A stretch of DNA of 35,692 bases from Vicinamibacteraceae bacterium (GCA_023384595.1 JAHDVQ010000021.1:1-35692), one strand, 5' to 3'; positions 10,201 to 19,155 are shown, counted from the stretch's first letter. The notes: generated by a model from the letters alone, not told the origin. Program-made: numbers and translations.

Positions 10201-10485
10201 GTGATGGTCATCGACCGGCTCCGACAGCCGGACGTCGTCGCCGAGCAGCTGCGGCAGTTGAGCCTCCGCCACGTCGGCTACGGCGTGTTCCCGTCGCAGT
10301 ACTTCGCCTTGAACGGCATCATCCTCGAGGCGCTGAGGGAGGCGCTCGGCGAGGACTGGAACGACGAGGTGGACGATGCGTGGCGCGAGGGGCTCGAGGC
10401 GCTGACGCGCGTGATGCTCGAGGCGCACAGGACAGCCACGTCGATGGCGGCACCTGCGCCACGCGCCGTGACGCCGACCGTCTGA
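7249..10485 (+). CDS. Ser/Thr protein kinase - leucine-rich repeat - globin fusion protein
   Basis: 1078 residues, no signal peptide or transmembrane helix, so probably cytosolic. It starts with a zinc-ribbon-like pair (C5-x2-C8, C20-x2-C23). The kinase domain is about 47-300: GAGGFGVVY, Lys76, HRDLTPQN (Asp174) and DFG at 196-198, so it should be active although the usual HRDLKP lysine is Thr. About 18 ribonuclease-inhibitor-type LRRs of 24-28 residues (LxxLDLxxNxLG...GAAALA) fill about 427-930. The last 130 residues (about 932-1065) read as a globin of the flavohemoglobin/single-domain class, with VALLEASF at helix A, YRKLFERHPGVKPLF at helices B-C, and RHVGYGVFPSQY carrying the expected proximal heme His1008. 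The ATG at 7249 has GGGAAGG upstream; the frame is open further upstream but shows no conserved sequence. An O2- or NO-responsive kinase is inferred. Confidence 0.88.
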   Translation: MSAFCYSCLAPMDALGDAHCPQCGLPRPSHGWPRDARLGTLVAGGQYRVLRRLGAGGFGVVYLVETVVGGLRRALKVLHTEWASDPAARDRFVNEALIVEQVNHPNVARCYAAGALDDDALYLLMELVEGIPLTALVEAGPARGPLAPARAVRLAKQVASGLVAAHATRVLHRDLTPQNILVIDAGTPDEHVKIVDFGIARSIDATAASTRGILGTPGYLPPERLRSGEVVDARSDLWQLGAVLFYLLTGRPPLASADGSLADAMRLHERWLDAGPAPSSVVPALAASAALDGFVARLLATRRERRPRSAAQACAQLAHIESSLAPTDAPGALALIEALCAVPGEGGWWALCRYLSEAPDRQFLVEAADALLASWPDTLRLAPTAWWEAVRRGEAHALWPLARTLDLSRRELAEDDVHDLAECQAVSSLTRLALAGNGLDDGAAKRLAPSPHLRGLVALDLSHNRLTSDGAAAIAASAHLVNLAELSLANNGLGARGAAAIAQSGLALRVLDLGDNDLRAEGAAAIAGSPALGGLEVLRLARNGIGSDGAGALAVSRTLTSLAELDLAGNGIGPGGAAALALCPNVSRLHTLRLGANALGRQGIELLVASNRFTALERLDITGNQIGASGAMALAASPFARRVKTLDVADNQLGDAGLAALLGATPFAGLRALGLARNELTAGGMTLVAGAPPELESLDLAGNDIGTAGAGALAQALERSRVATLDLSHCGLDGRSLAAVLGGGRITTLKAARNPLDAAGVDAVASSDGARALECLELGGAPFGLGGIEALARGRLPQLRRLRLEAVGLEDADAEAALKALGVLPSLQWLALPANDLGAATAAAIAASPMAARLAVLDLSHNRIGDAGASALARGAHWHMLHTLVLDDNGLGAAGAATIVASSALALLARVDLAHNAQEGSVDLHSLGRHRVALLEASFGRVAALGTDFAETVYRKLFERHPGVKPLFARVPMKLQSQHLMQTLVMVIDRLRQPDVVAEQLRQLSLRHVGYGVFPSQYFALNGIILEALREALGEDWNDEVDDAWREGLEALTRVMLEAHRTATSMAAPAPRAVTPTV

Positions 10486-10534
10486 CGCGGACAGACGAAC
10501 GGGCGGCCCCGCAGGCCGGAGACGCGGCGCCGGC

Positions 10535-12099
<1,565 letters not shown>

Positions 12100-12115
<16 letters not shown>

Positions 12116-12159
12116 CTGTTTAAGATTCTACAACAGGATCGTGTTGACGTACTCACAAC
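12100..12159. promoter_or_regulatory. Candidate NorR binding sites upstream of ytfE-norB
   Basis: Two copies of one 9-bp sequence in opposite orientation, GTTGTGAGT at 12100-12108 and ACTCACAAC at 12151-12159, flank the start of norR. Each overlaps a GT-N7-AC element (12103-12113 and 12149-12159), the core described for E. coli NorR. They lie about 50-110 bp upstream of the sigma-54 promoter, a suitable enhancer distance. The GT-N7-AC core alone is short enough to occur by chance. Confidence 0.5.
12125..12130 (-). promoter_or_regulatory. Possible -10 box of norR
   Basis: TAGAAT on the minus strand ends nine bases before the norR ATG, which has no Shine-Dalgarno. Transcription would begin only two or three bases ahead of the start codon, giving a nearly leaderless mRNA. 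No clear -35 box is seen. Confidence 0.35.
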
Positions 12160-12207
12160 GCATCGGTCCAATCGGCCGAAAACAGGCCTGACTTCACACG
12201 TCGTCTT

Positions 12208-12225
12208 CTGGCATCGCAGGTGCAC
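12208..12225 (+). promoter_or_regulatory. Sigma-54 (-24/-12) promoter of ytfE-norB
   Basis: The element is CTGGCA, seven bases, then GTGCAC. The invariant GG (12210-12211) and GC (12222-12223) are separated by exactly ten bases, and flanking bases match the YTGGCA / TGCA consensus. The transcript would begin near 12235, about 20 bases before the ytfE ATG. Its position between norR and norAB supports it. Confidence 0.75.
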
Positions 12226-12256
12226 TAGTAGCAGGTGAGAACAAGGAGTCCCCACC

Positions 12257-12922
12257 ATGACCACCGCTGCCATGACACTTGCCGACCTCGCCACCAGCCA
12301 TTCGGGCGCCTCGCGGGTGTTCATCCGCCACGGCCTCGACTACTGCTGCGGCGGCCGCCGTCCCCTGTGGGACATCTGCCGCGAACGCGGCCTCGACGCC
12401 GACGCCCTCATCGAGGAAATCCGGCGCGAAGACGAGGTCGCGGGCCCGTCTGCGGGCTGGGATCGGCAGCCGCTCCCGGCCATCGTCGACCACATCGTCG
12501 GCTACTACCACGCCAGGCTGCGTGAGGAGATGCCGCAGCTGGTGGCGATGGCCGCCCGCGTCGAGGAGCGGCACGCCGAGAAGCCGCTCGTGCCGGCGGG
12601 CCTGGCCGCGGAGCTCACCGCCATGCACGAGGGCGTGGTCGATCACCTCGCGAAGGAGGAGCAGATCCTCTTTCCGATGATCCTCGCCGGTCACGGCACG
12701 CGCGCCGGCGGGCCCATCAACGTCATGGAACTCGAGCACGACGAGCACCGCGTGCATCTCGAGCGCGTCAAGGCGCTCACCGGCAACATGGAGCCGCCCG
12801 AGTATGCGTGCACGACGTGGCGCGCGCTCTACCTGCGGCTGACGGCCCTCGAGGCCGACCTGATGGATCACATTCATCTCGAGAATCACATTCTCTTCCC
12901 CCGCGCGCTCCAGGGCGCGTGA
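12257..12922 (+). CDS. ytfE: RIC family di-iron protein YtfE/ScdA/NorA (Fe-S cluster repair, NO binding)
   Basis: 221 residues. The N-terminal DUF542/ScdA part has the Cys30-Cys31 pair in HGLDYCCGG. The C-terminal hemerythrin-like four-helix domain supplies the di-iron ligands through histidines and glutamates in DHIVGYYH, MHEGVVDHLAKEE, LEHDEHRVH and HIHLENHILFP. Members repair Fe-S clusters damaged by NO or oxidants; in R. eutropha the homologue NorA binds NO and tunes NorR. AAGGAG lies upstream of the ATG. It is first in a two-gene operon, 12 bp ahead of the NO reductase and behind a sigma-54 promoter, so NO induction through NorR is expected. Cytoplasmic. Confidence 0.95.
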   Translation: MTTAAMTLADLATSHSGASRVFIRHGLDYCCGGRRPLWDICRERGLDADALIEEIRREDEVAGPSAGWDRQPLPAIVDHIVGYYHARLREEMPQLVAMAARVEERHAEKPLVPAGLAAELTAMHEGVVDHLAKEEQILFPMILAGHGTRAGGPINVMELEHDEHRVHLERVKALTGNMEPPEYACTTWRALYLRLTALEADLMDHIHLENHILFPRALQGA

Positions 12923-12934
12923 AAAGGCGCAGTC

Positions 12935-15241
12935 ATGTCCTCCGATTCCGGCACGTCCCATCGCGGCCTGTGGGTGCTCTTCTGCGGAGCCCTGCTGGTG
13001 GCCTTCTTCATCCTCGGGTTCTTCGGACGCGACGTCTACCGTCAGGCGCCTCCCATTCCCGGCCAGGTCGTCACGACCGACGGCGATCTGCTGCTGACGC
13101 GCGACGACATCCTCACCGGCCAGCAGGTCTGGCAATCGACCGGCGGGCAGCAGCTCGGCTCCATCTGGGGCCACGGAGCCTATCAGGCCCCGGACTGGTC
13201 GGCCGACTGGCTGCATCGCGAGTCGGAAGCGCTGCTCGGGCTCTGGGCCGAGCGCGAGTACGGCCGTCCGTTCGCCGCGCTCGACGCGACGGCGCGCGGC
13301 GGTCTGCAGGCGCGACTCACCGAGGAACTCCGCACGAACACGTACGACGCGGCCACCGACACGGTCACCGTGTCGCCTGATCGCGCCGAGGCCATGCGCC
13401 GCACCGCCGCGCATTACGACGCGCTCTTTGGCGGAGCCCCGGCCCTCGCCGGTCTGCGCGACGACTATGCGATGGCGCGGGTGACCGTCCCTGACGCGGC
13501 CCGGCGCGAGCGGCTCACCGACTTCTTCTTCTGGACCAGCTGGGCGTCGGCCACCAACCGGCCGGGCCGCACGGTGACCTACACGAACAACTGGCCGCAT
13601 GAGCCGCTCATCGGCAACACGCCGACGGCGGCCAACGTGTTGTGGTCGCTCATCAGCGTGCTGATGCTGCTGGCGGGCATCGGCGCGTTCGTCTGGTGGC
13701 ACTCGTTCCGCTCGGCCCCCGAACCCGAAGTCGAGGCCCCCGGCACCGATCCGCTCGCCGGCATCCAGCTGACGCCGTCGATGCGCGCCGTCGCCAAGTA
13801 CCTCGGGGTGATCGTGGCCCTCTTCGTCGTCCAGGTGCTGCTCGGCGCGGTCACGGCGCACTACACGGTCGAGGGCCAGTCGTTCTTCGGGTTCCCGCTC
13901 GCCGACTATCTCCCCTACAGCCTCACGCGCACGTGGCACATCCAGACGGCGATGTTCTGGATCGCGACGGCGTTTCTCGCCGCGGGCCTCTTCCTTGCCC
14001 CGGCCGTGGGCGGCGCCGAGCCGCGCTTCCAGCGGCTGGGGGTGAACGTCCTCTTCGGCGCGCTGCTCGTGGTGGTCGCCGGATCGCTCGCCGGCGAGTG
14101 GATGGCCATCCACCAGAAGCTGCCGCTCGAGTGGAGCTTCCTCCTCGGTCACCAGGGCTACGAGTACGTCGATCTCGGCCGCGTGTGGCAGATTGCGCTC
14201 TTCGTCGGCCTCCTCCTCTGGCTGGCGCTCATGCTGCGCGCGCTCGCGCCGGCGCTGCGGCGCCGTGACGCGGCCCGTTCGCTCGTGCTGATGTTCACCG
14301 CGGCCACGACGGCCGTGGGCCTGATGTACGGCGCGGGCTTCTTCTTCAGCGCCCGCACGCACCTCACCGTCATGGAGTACTGGCGGTGGTGGGTCGTGCA
14401 CCTCTGGGTCGAGGGCTTCTTCGAGGTCTTCGCCACGGCGGCCATCGCGCTCATCTTCGCGAGCCTCGGCCTCGTGCAGAAGCGGCACGCCGGCGCCGCG
14501 GTCATCGCGTCGAGCGCGCTCTTCCTCTTTGCCGGCATCCCCGGCACCTTTCATCACCTCTATTTCAGCGGCACGCCCACCTCGATCATGGCCATTGGCG
14601 CCAGCTTCTCGGCGCTCGAGGTCATCCCGCTCGTCGTCATCGGCTTCGAGGCCTACCAGACGAGCCGCCTGCAGCGGGTGACGGCCTGGATGCGCAAGTA
14701 CCGGTGGCCGGTCATCTTCTTCGTCGGCGTGGCCTTCTGGAACCTCGTCGGCGCCGGGCTCTTCGGCTTCCTCATCAACCCGCCGATCGCGCTCTATTAC
14801 ATGCAGGGGCTCAACACCACGCCGGTGCACGCCCACACCGCGCTCTTCGGGGTCTACGGGCTGCTCTCGCTCGGCCTCGTCCTCGTCATCGCGCGCGTCC
14901 TCACCGGGCACCGCGTGTGGAACGAGAAGTGGCTGGGCATCTCGTTCTGGGCCATGAATCTGGGCCTCGGTCTCATGGTCGGGCTCAGCCTCCTCCCCAT
15001 CGGCCTCGCCCAGGCCTGGGCGAGCATCACGCACGGCCTGTGGTTCGCGCGCAGCGCCGAGTTCCTCCAGCAGCCGTGGATCGAAGCGCTCCGCTGGCTG
15101 CGCATCGTCGGCGACACGATCTTCCTCGTCGGCGTCGGCAGCTTCGCCTGGTTCCTGGCCGGCCTCTGGCGCGGGTGGAGCTACGAGCGGGTGGCAGCTC
15201 CCGAGCCCGTGCGCGGCGCCGCGGCGTCGCACGCGGCGTAG
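12935..15241 (+). CDS. norB: Quinol-dependent nitric oxide reductase (qNOR)
   Basis: 768 residues, the length of single-subunit qNOR: an N-terminal helix and cytochrome-c-fold periplasmic domain without a CxxCH heme site (about 35-240), followed by about 12-13 heme-copper-oxidase-type helices. Family landmarks include SWASATNRPG, TYTNNWPHEPLIGN, HIQTAMFWIA (heme ligand), HLWVEGFFEVF with the conserved glutamates near the FeB site, PGTFHHLYFSGTP with the paired FeB histidines, and TPVHAHTALFG with late heme histidines. It reduces 2 NO to N2O with quinol. Co-transcription with ytfE under NorR suggests detoxification. No nitrite reductase is in the window, so a role in full denitrification cannot be judged. 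Confidence 0.95.
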   Translation: MSSDSGTSHRGLWVLFCGALLVAFFILGFFGRDVYRQAPPIPGQVVTTDGDLLLTRDDILTGQQVWQSTGGQQLGSIWGHGAYQAPDWSADWLHRESEALLGLWAEREYGRPFAALDATARGGLQARLTEELRTNTYDAATDTVTVSPDRAEAMRRTAAHYDALFGGAPALAGLRDDYAMARVTVPDAARRERLTDFFFWTSWASATNRPGRTVTYTNNWPHEPLIGNTPTAANVLWSLISVLMLLAGIGAFVWWHSFRSAPEPEVEAPGTDPLAGIQLTPSMRAVAKYLGVIVALFVVQVLLGAVTAHYTVEGQSFFGFPLADYLPYSLTRTWHIQTAMFWIATAFLAAGLFLAPAVGGAEPRFQRLGVNVLFGALLVVVAGSLAGEWMAIHQKLPLEWSFLLGHQGYEYVDLGRVWQIALFVGLLLWLALMLRALAPALRRRDAARSLVLMFTAATTAVGLMYGAGFFFSARTHLTVMEYWRWWVVHLWVEGFFEVFATAAIALIFASLGLVQKRHAGAAVIASSALFLFAGIPGTFHHLYFSGTPTSIMAIGASFSALEVIPLVVIGFEAYQTSRLQRVTAWMRKYRWPVIFFVGVAFWNLVGAGLFGFLINPPIALYYMQGLNTTPVHAHTALFGVYGLLSLGLVLVIARVLTGHRVWNEKWLGISFWAMNLGLGLMVGLSLLPIGLAQAWASITHGLWFARSAEFLQQPWIEALRWLRIVGDTIFLVGVGSFAWFLAGLWRGWSYERVAAPEPVRGAAASHAA

Positions 15242-15290
15242 TTATCAGTTATCAGTTATCAGTTTTCAGTTATCAGTTTTCAGTTTTCGG
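15242..15290 (+). repeat. Heptamer tandem repeat (TTATCAG)n
   Basis: Seven units of seven bases start at the base after the norB stop: three TTATCAG, then TTTTCAG, TTATCAG, TTTTCAG and TTTTCGG. It is A+T-rich in a genome that is otherwise about 70% G+C. No coding or RNA role is visible. Confidence 0.9.
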
Positions 15291-15297
15291 TTCGATC

Positions 15298-15325
15298 AGG
15301 GGCGCCGTGATGTTTCGGCGCCCCT
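15298..15325 (+). terminator. Strong hairpin downstream of norB
   Basis: A perfect 10-bp G+C-rich stem, AGGGGCGCCG (15298-15307) with CGGCGCCCCT (15316-15325), closes an 8-nt loop. It lies 57 bp after the norB stop. The following sequence is C-rich with no T-tract, so it is a probable terminator of a form common in high-G+C genomes, or a transcript-end stabiliser. Confidence 0.6.
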
Positions 15326-15352
15326 CCCCCGTTCCCCCGATCCCTCCTTCCC

Positions 15353-15440
15353 CGATCCGCCGATCCGCCGATCCCCCGATCCGCCGATCCGCCGATCCGC
15401 CGATCCGCCGATCCCCCGATCCGCCGATCCGCTGATTCCC
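15353..15440. repeat. Octamer tandem repeat (CGATCCGC)n
   Basis: Ten in-phase octamers, CGATCCGC with two CGATCCCC variants, run from 15353 to 15432, followed by a decayed eleventh copy. Each contains GATC, so GATC recurs every eight bases. It lies directly upstream of the fabH promoter region. Confidence 0.9.
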
Positions 15441-15449
15441 CCGATCCCC

Positions 15450-15458
15450 TGCTACACT
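15450..15458 (+). promoter_or_regulatory. Possible extended -10 box of the fabH-like gene
   Basis: TGC followed by TACACT (15453-15458) ends seven bases before the ATG at 15466. Transcription would begin at or next to the start codon. No Shine-Dalgarno is present, which agrees with a leaderless mRNA. Confidence 0.4.
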
Positions 15459-15465
15459 CCCCTTC

Positions 15466-16530
<1,065 letters not shown>

Positions 16531-16532
16531 CC

Positions 16533-17831
16533 ATGACGAGGCTCCGTCTCACGTGGAGCCGGCTCCGCAGCAGCTACTGGCTCGTGCCGGCGGTGATGGC
16601 GGTGCTCTCGGTCGCCGCGGCCGTCGTGAGCGTCGCGCTCGACAACTGGTATCCGCTCGACTCGGACTCGGTGTTCGGCCGCCTCGTCGGCGGTCCCGAA
16701 GGCGCCCGCGCCGTGCTCACCACCATCGCCGGGTCGATGATCACCGTGGCCGGCCTCGTGTTCTCGATCACGATGGTCGCGCTCTCGCAGGCCGCCTCGC
16801 AGTTCGGCCCGCGCCTGCTGGTCAACTACCTCCGCGACCCGGGCAACCAGATCGTCCTTGGCACCTTCATCGCCGCCTTCCTCTTCAGTCTCGTCGTGCT
16901 CCGCAGCGTGCGCGGCGAGCCCGGGCCGGAGTTCGTGCCGCACATCGCGGTCACCGCGGCGCTGCTGCTCGCCGTGGCGAGCCTCGGCGTGCTCATCTAC
17001 TTCATCCACCACGCGGCCACCAGCCTGCGCGTCGAGTTCGTCATCGCCGGCGTGGTGCGCGATCTCGACGCGGCGATCGACAGGCACTGCCCGGTCGAGG
17101 AGCAGGGCCCCGGCGCGGGGCGTGGCGCCCACGCGGACGTGCCCGTGCCTCCCGCCGGCGCGGACGCCGTGGTGGTGTTCGCCCCGGCGAGCGGCTACAT
17201 CCAGGTGGTGGATACCGCGCCGCTCGTGGCAGCGGCGCGGGCCCGCCAGGCGCAGGTCTGGTTGCGCTGCCGGCCCGGGCACTTCGTCGTCAAGGGGCTG
17301 GCGCTCGCCAGGATCACGCCGTCGGTGGCCGCGAAGGACGAGCTGTGCGAGGCCGTGCGGAACTCGGTCGTCATCGCCGGCGAGCGCACCGCCGATCAGG
17401 ATCTCGAGTTCGCCATCACTCAGCTCGTCGAGATCGCGCTCAGGGCGCTCTCGCCGGGCATCAACGATCCGTTCACCGCCATCGCGTGCATCGATCACCT
17501 CTCGGCGGCGCTCGCGCGCATCGCCACGCGCCCGCCGCCCGCCTCCGCGTTCTTCGACGAGGACGGGGTGCTGCGTGTGCGCCTCGACGGCACCGGCTTC
17601 GAGGGGTTCCTCGGGACCGCCTTCGACCAGCTCCGCCAGGTCTCACGCGGCAATGCCGCCGTCAGCATCCGTCTGCTCGAAGCCCTCGCGCGGATCGCCG
17701 AGGTCGGGCCCGCGGAGGTGCGACCGGCCGTGCGCGCCCAGGCCGAGATGGTCCATCAGGGCGGCCTCGAAGCGCTGCCTGAAGCCCGCGATCGCGCAGC
17801 CCTGAGCGCCAGGATGAAGGGGATTGGCTGA
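16533..17831 (+). CDS. DUF2254 family membrane protein
   Basis: 432 residues from ATG 16533. The frame is open further back but only within fabH. The N-terminal third holds four predicted membrane segments (about 16-36, 62-86, 108-125 and 135-158), with the family-typical stretch GSMITVAGLVFSITMVALSQ and the motif ASQFGPRLL. The rest is soluble, with conserved SPGINDPFTAIACIDHL near the middle-to-end. Function of DUF2254 is unknown. It is separated from fabH by two bases and probably translated by coupling; a role at the membrane linked to lipid synthesis is only a guess from context. Convergent with the ACBP gene, 14 nt away. Confidence 0.88.
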   Translation: MTRLRLTWSRLRSSYWLVPAVMAVLSVAAAVVSVALDNWYPLDSDSVFGRLVGGPEGARAVLTTIAGSMITVAGLVFSITMVALSQAASQFGPRLLVNYLRDPGNQIVLGTFIAAFLFSLVVLRSVRGEPGPEFVPHIAVTAALLLAVASLGVLIYFIHHAATSLRVEFVIAGVVRDLDAAIDRHCPVEEQGPGAGRGAHADVPVPPAGADAVVVFAPASGYIQVVDTAPLVAAARARQAQVWLRCRPGHFVVKGLALARITPSVAAKDELCEAVRNSVVIAGERTADQDLEFAITQLVEIALRALSPGINDPFTAIACIDHLSAALARIATRPPPASAFFDEDGVLRVRLDGTGFEGFLGTAFDQLRQVSRGNAAVSIRLLEALARIAEVGPAEVRPAVRAQAEMVHQGGLEALPEARDRAALSARMKGIG

Positions 17832-17845
17832 ATTCGCCAGCCGAC

Positions 17846-18109
17846 TCACGCGTGCCGGAGCTCCTCGACGAGCCCGACGTAGTCGCGCATGGCCTCGTCC
17901 CTGGTGAGGCCCTTCAGCCCGGCCCAGGCGTCGTACTTCGCCCTGCCGACGAAATCCAAGCCGCCGGGCCGTTCTCCCGAGACGTCACCGACCGTGGCCT
18001 GCTTGTAGAGCGCATAGAGGCGCAGGAGCGCCTCGTTGTCGGGACGCGAAGGGAGCGTCTTCGACGCGGCCGCGGCCGCTTCGAACGCCTTGACCAGGTC
18101 CGATTGCAC
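17846..18109 (-). CDS. Acyl-CoA-binding protein (ACBP)
   Basis: 87 residues, the normal size of a free-standing ACBP four-helix bundle. Recognisable features are FEAAAAASKTLPSRP, the LYALYKQATVGD segment with the acyl-CoA-contacting Tyr and Lys, KYDAWAGLKG and the C-terminal YVGLVEEL helix. ACBPs bind and buffer long-chain acyl-CoA esters in the cytosol. Two adjacent GTG codons (18112 and 18109) follow GGAGGT; the second has six-base spacing and is chosen. A longer open frame upstream has no conserved content. A 14-bp palindrome 28 bp upstream may be its operator. ACBP is common in eukaryotes and patchy in bacteria. Confidence 0.9.
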   Translation of the reverse strand: MQSDLVKAFEAAAAASKTLPSRPDNEALLRLYALYKQATVGDVSGERPGGLDFVGRAKYDAWAGLKGLTRDEAMRDYVGLVEELRHA

Positions 18110-18136
18110 CACGCACCTCCCGGACGGCCTGTGGTC

Positions 18137-18150
18137 TGAACGGCCGTTCA
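18137..18150. promoter_or_regulatory. Palindromic candidate operator upstream of ACBP
   Basis: TGAACGGCCGTTCA is a perfect 14-bp palindrome, extended by GTGG (18131-18134) and CCAC (18152-18155) on the flanks. Its form suits a TetR-type dimeric repressor. It lies between the small membrane protein gene and the ACBP start. It could also form a hairpin ending the upstream transcript, but no T-tract follows. Confidence 0.45.
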
Positions 18151-18186
18151 GCCACCAGTGTAACGTCGGGAGGGACGTCGCGGACG

Positions 18187-18426
18187 TCACTGCTTCTTGG
18201 TGCGTTCCTCGTCGTGCTCCGCGTCGTACAAGAGATCGGCGCCCGTCCTCGGCGGCTCGTTGTGGGACACGAACCACGCCGTGCCGAAGATGAGCACCAG
18301 GGCGATGGCGTTCAGCCACATGAACGCCGACACGGAGAGCCTCGCAGGCACGAACAGGAACCACACGACGAGAGCGGCGACGATCCACGCAGCGAGCGCC
18401 GACCAGCGGGTCGCGATGGCCATCAT
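18187..18426 (-). CDS. Small two-helix membrane protein of unknown function
   Basis: 79 residues from paired ATGs (18426/18423) preceded by GGAGG at five-base spacing. Two hydrophobic helices (about 9-28 and 34-53) are joined by a short loop (VPARLSVS), and an acidic/basic tail (AEHDEERTKKQ) follows. I do not recognise a family. The good ribosome-binding site and a TATAGT box at 18449-18454 support a real gene. An extended frame back to 18588 runs through octamer repeats and is not credible. Confidence 0.7.
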   Translation of the reverse strand: MMAIATRWSALAAWIVAALVVWFLFVPARLSVSAFMWLNAIALVLIFGTAWFVSHNEPPRTGADLLYDAEHDEERTKKQ

Positions 18427-18430
18427 GGCA

Positions 18431-18454
18431 ACCTCCGGAGGTACCTCCACTATA
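18431..18454 (-). promoter_or_regulatory. Leader of the small membrane protein gene with alternating SD / anti-SD hexamers
   Basis: On the minus strand TATAGT (18454-18449, candidate -10) is followed by GGAGGT, ACCTCC, GGAGGT and then the ATG. The last GGAGGT is the ribosome-binding site. The middle ACCTCC is identical to the 16S anti-Shine-Dalgarno core and complementary to both neighbours. GGAGGTACCTCC (18437-18448) is also a perfect 12-bp DNA palindrome. Confidence 0.5.
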
Positions 18455-18482
18455 CGCCTGCGGGGGGTGGAGATTCTGGAAT

Positions 18483-18514
18483 TCAGGTACTCAGGTACCC
18501 ACGTGCCCAGGTAC
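18483..18514. repeat. Octamer repeat (TCAGGTAC)n
   Basis: Four in-phase octamers: TCAGGTAC, TCAGGTAC, CCACGTGC and CCAGGTAC. It lies in the divergent spacer (18427-18610) between the small membrane protein gene and the GlcG/HbpS-like gene. Nothing else is recognisable in that spacer apart from the leader described at 18431-18454. Confidence 0.7.
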
Positions 18515-18610
18515 GGAGGGGCAGGGCGCCGACGCGCCAGAGCTCTGGCATGATGACGGGACCGGGGGCGGCGGTGCCGCCGTCCCACGGAAGCCCGACT
18601 GGAGGTCCCG

Positions 18611-19126
18611 ATGCCCGAGCGCCCGACCAGAACCGCATTCCGATCCCGCTCGCTGACGCTCGCCGTGACGGCCGGCGCCTGCCTCCTGGCGTTCGGCGCC
18701 AGTGCCAGCGCGCAGGCCCCGCCCTATGGTCAGAACGTCACGCTCGAACAGGCCCGCGTCGCCGCCGCGGCCGCCGAGGCCGAGGCGAAGAAGAACAACT
18801 GGAACGTCGCGATCGCCGTCGTCGACACCGGGGGGCACCTGGTGCACTTCACGCGGCTCGACCAGACACAGCTGGGCAGCAGCGACATCGCGACGCGGAA
18901 GGCATGGACAGCCGTCGCGTTCAAGCGGCCGACGAAGAGCTTCGAAGACACGGTGGCAGGTGGTGGAGTGGGCCTGCGCGTGCTGGGCATCGAGCCTGTC
19001 CTGCCCATCGAGGGCGGACTGCCGCTCACCATCGACGGAAAGATCGTCGGCGCCATCGGCGTGTCGGGCGTGCAGCCGGCCCAGGACGGCCAGGTCGCCA
19101 AGGCGGGTGCCGACGCGCTGCACTAG
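18611..19126 (+). CDS. Secreted GlcG/HbpS-like (DUF336) heme-binding family protein
   Basis: 171 residues with a signal peptide (hydrophobic core about 15-30, cleavage near SASA-QA). The mature part is a DUF336 domain: LEQARVAAAAAEAEAKKNNW, then AIAVVDTGGHLVHFTRLD, IATRKAWTAVAFKRPT, and the GGLPLTIDGKIVGAIGVSG signature. Characterised relatives such as Streptomyces HbpS bind heme and act in redox sensing; others (GlcG) are of unclear function. GGAGGT precedes the ATG with five-base spacing. It is convergent with actF, 29 nt away. A heme role would fit the many cytochromes nearby but is inference. Confidence 0.88.
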   Translation: MPERPTRTAFRSRSLTLAVTAGACLLAFGASASAQAPPYGQNVTLEQARVAAAAAEAEAKKNNWNVAIAVVDTGGHLVHFTRLDQTQLGSSDIATRKAWTAVAFKRPTKSFEDTVAGGGVGLRVLGIEPVLPIEGGLPLTIDGKIVGAIGVSGVQPAQDGQVAKAGADALH

Positions 19127-19155
19127 CGCGGGCCGCGGGTGCAGCTGCGGGCGCG

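Noticed and set aside
10486-10534. Terminator between the convergent kinase-LRR-globin gene and norR
   Set aside because: G+C-rich with several short complementary runs but no single convincing stem and no T-tract.
12194-15232. Minus-strand open frame of about 1012 codons opposite ytfE and norB
   Set aside because: Highly charged low-complexity translation with no motif; it runs across two well-supported genes and the sigma-54 promoter.
15353-15440. CRISPR array
   Set aside because: The units are 8 bases with no spacers; it is a simple tandem repeat and no cas genes are present.
17846-18388. ACBP with a 93-residue N-terminal extension
   Set aside because: The extension crosses the candidate operator and overlaps the small membrane gene; a GGAGGT site points to GTG 18109.
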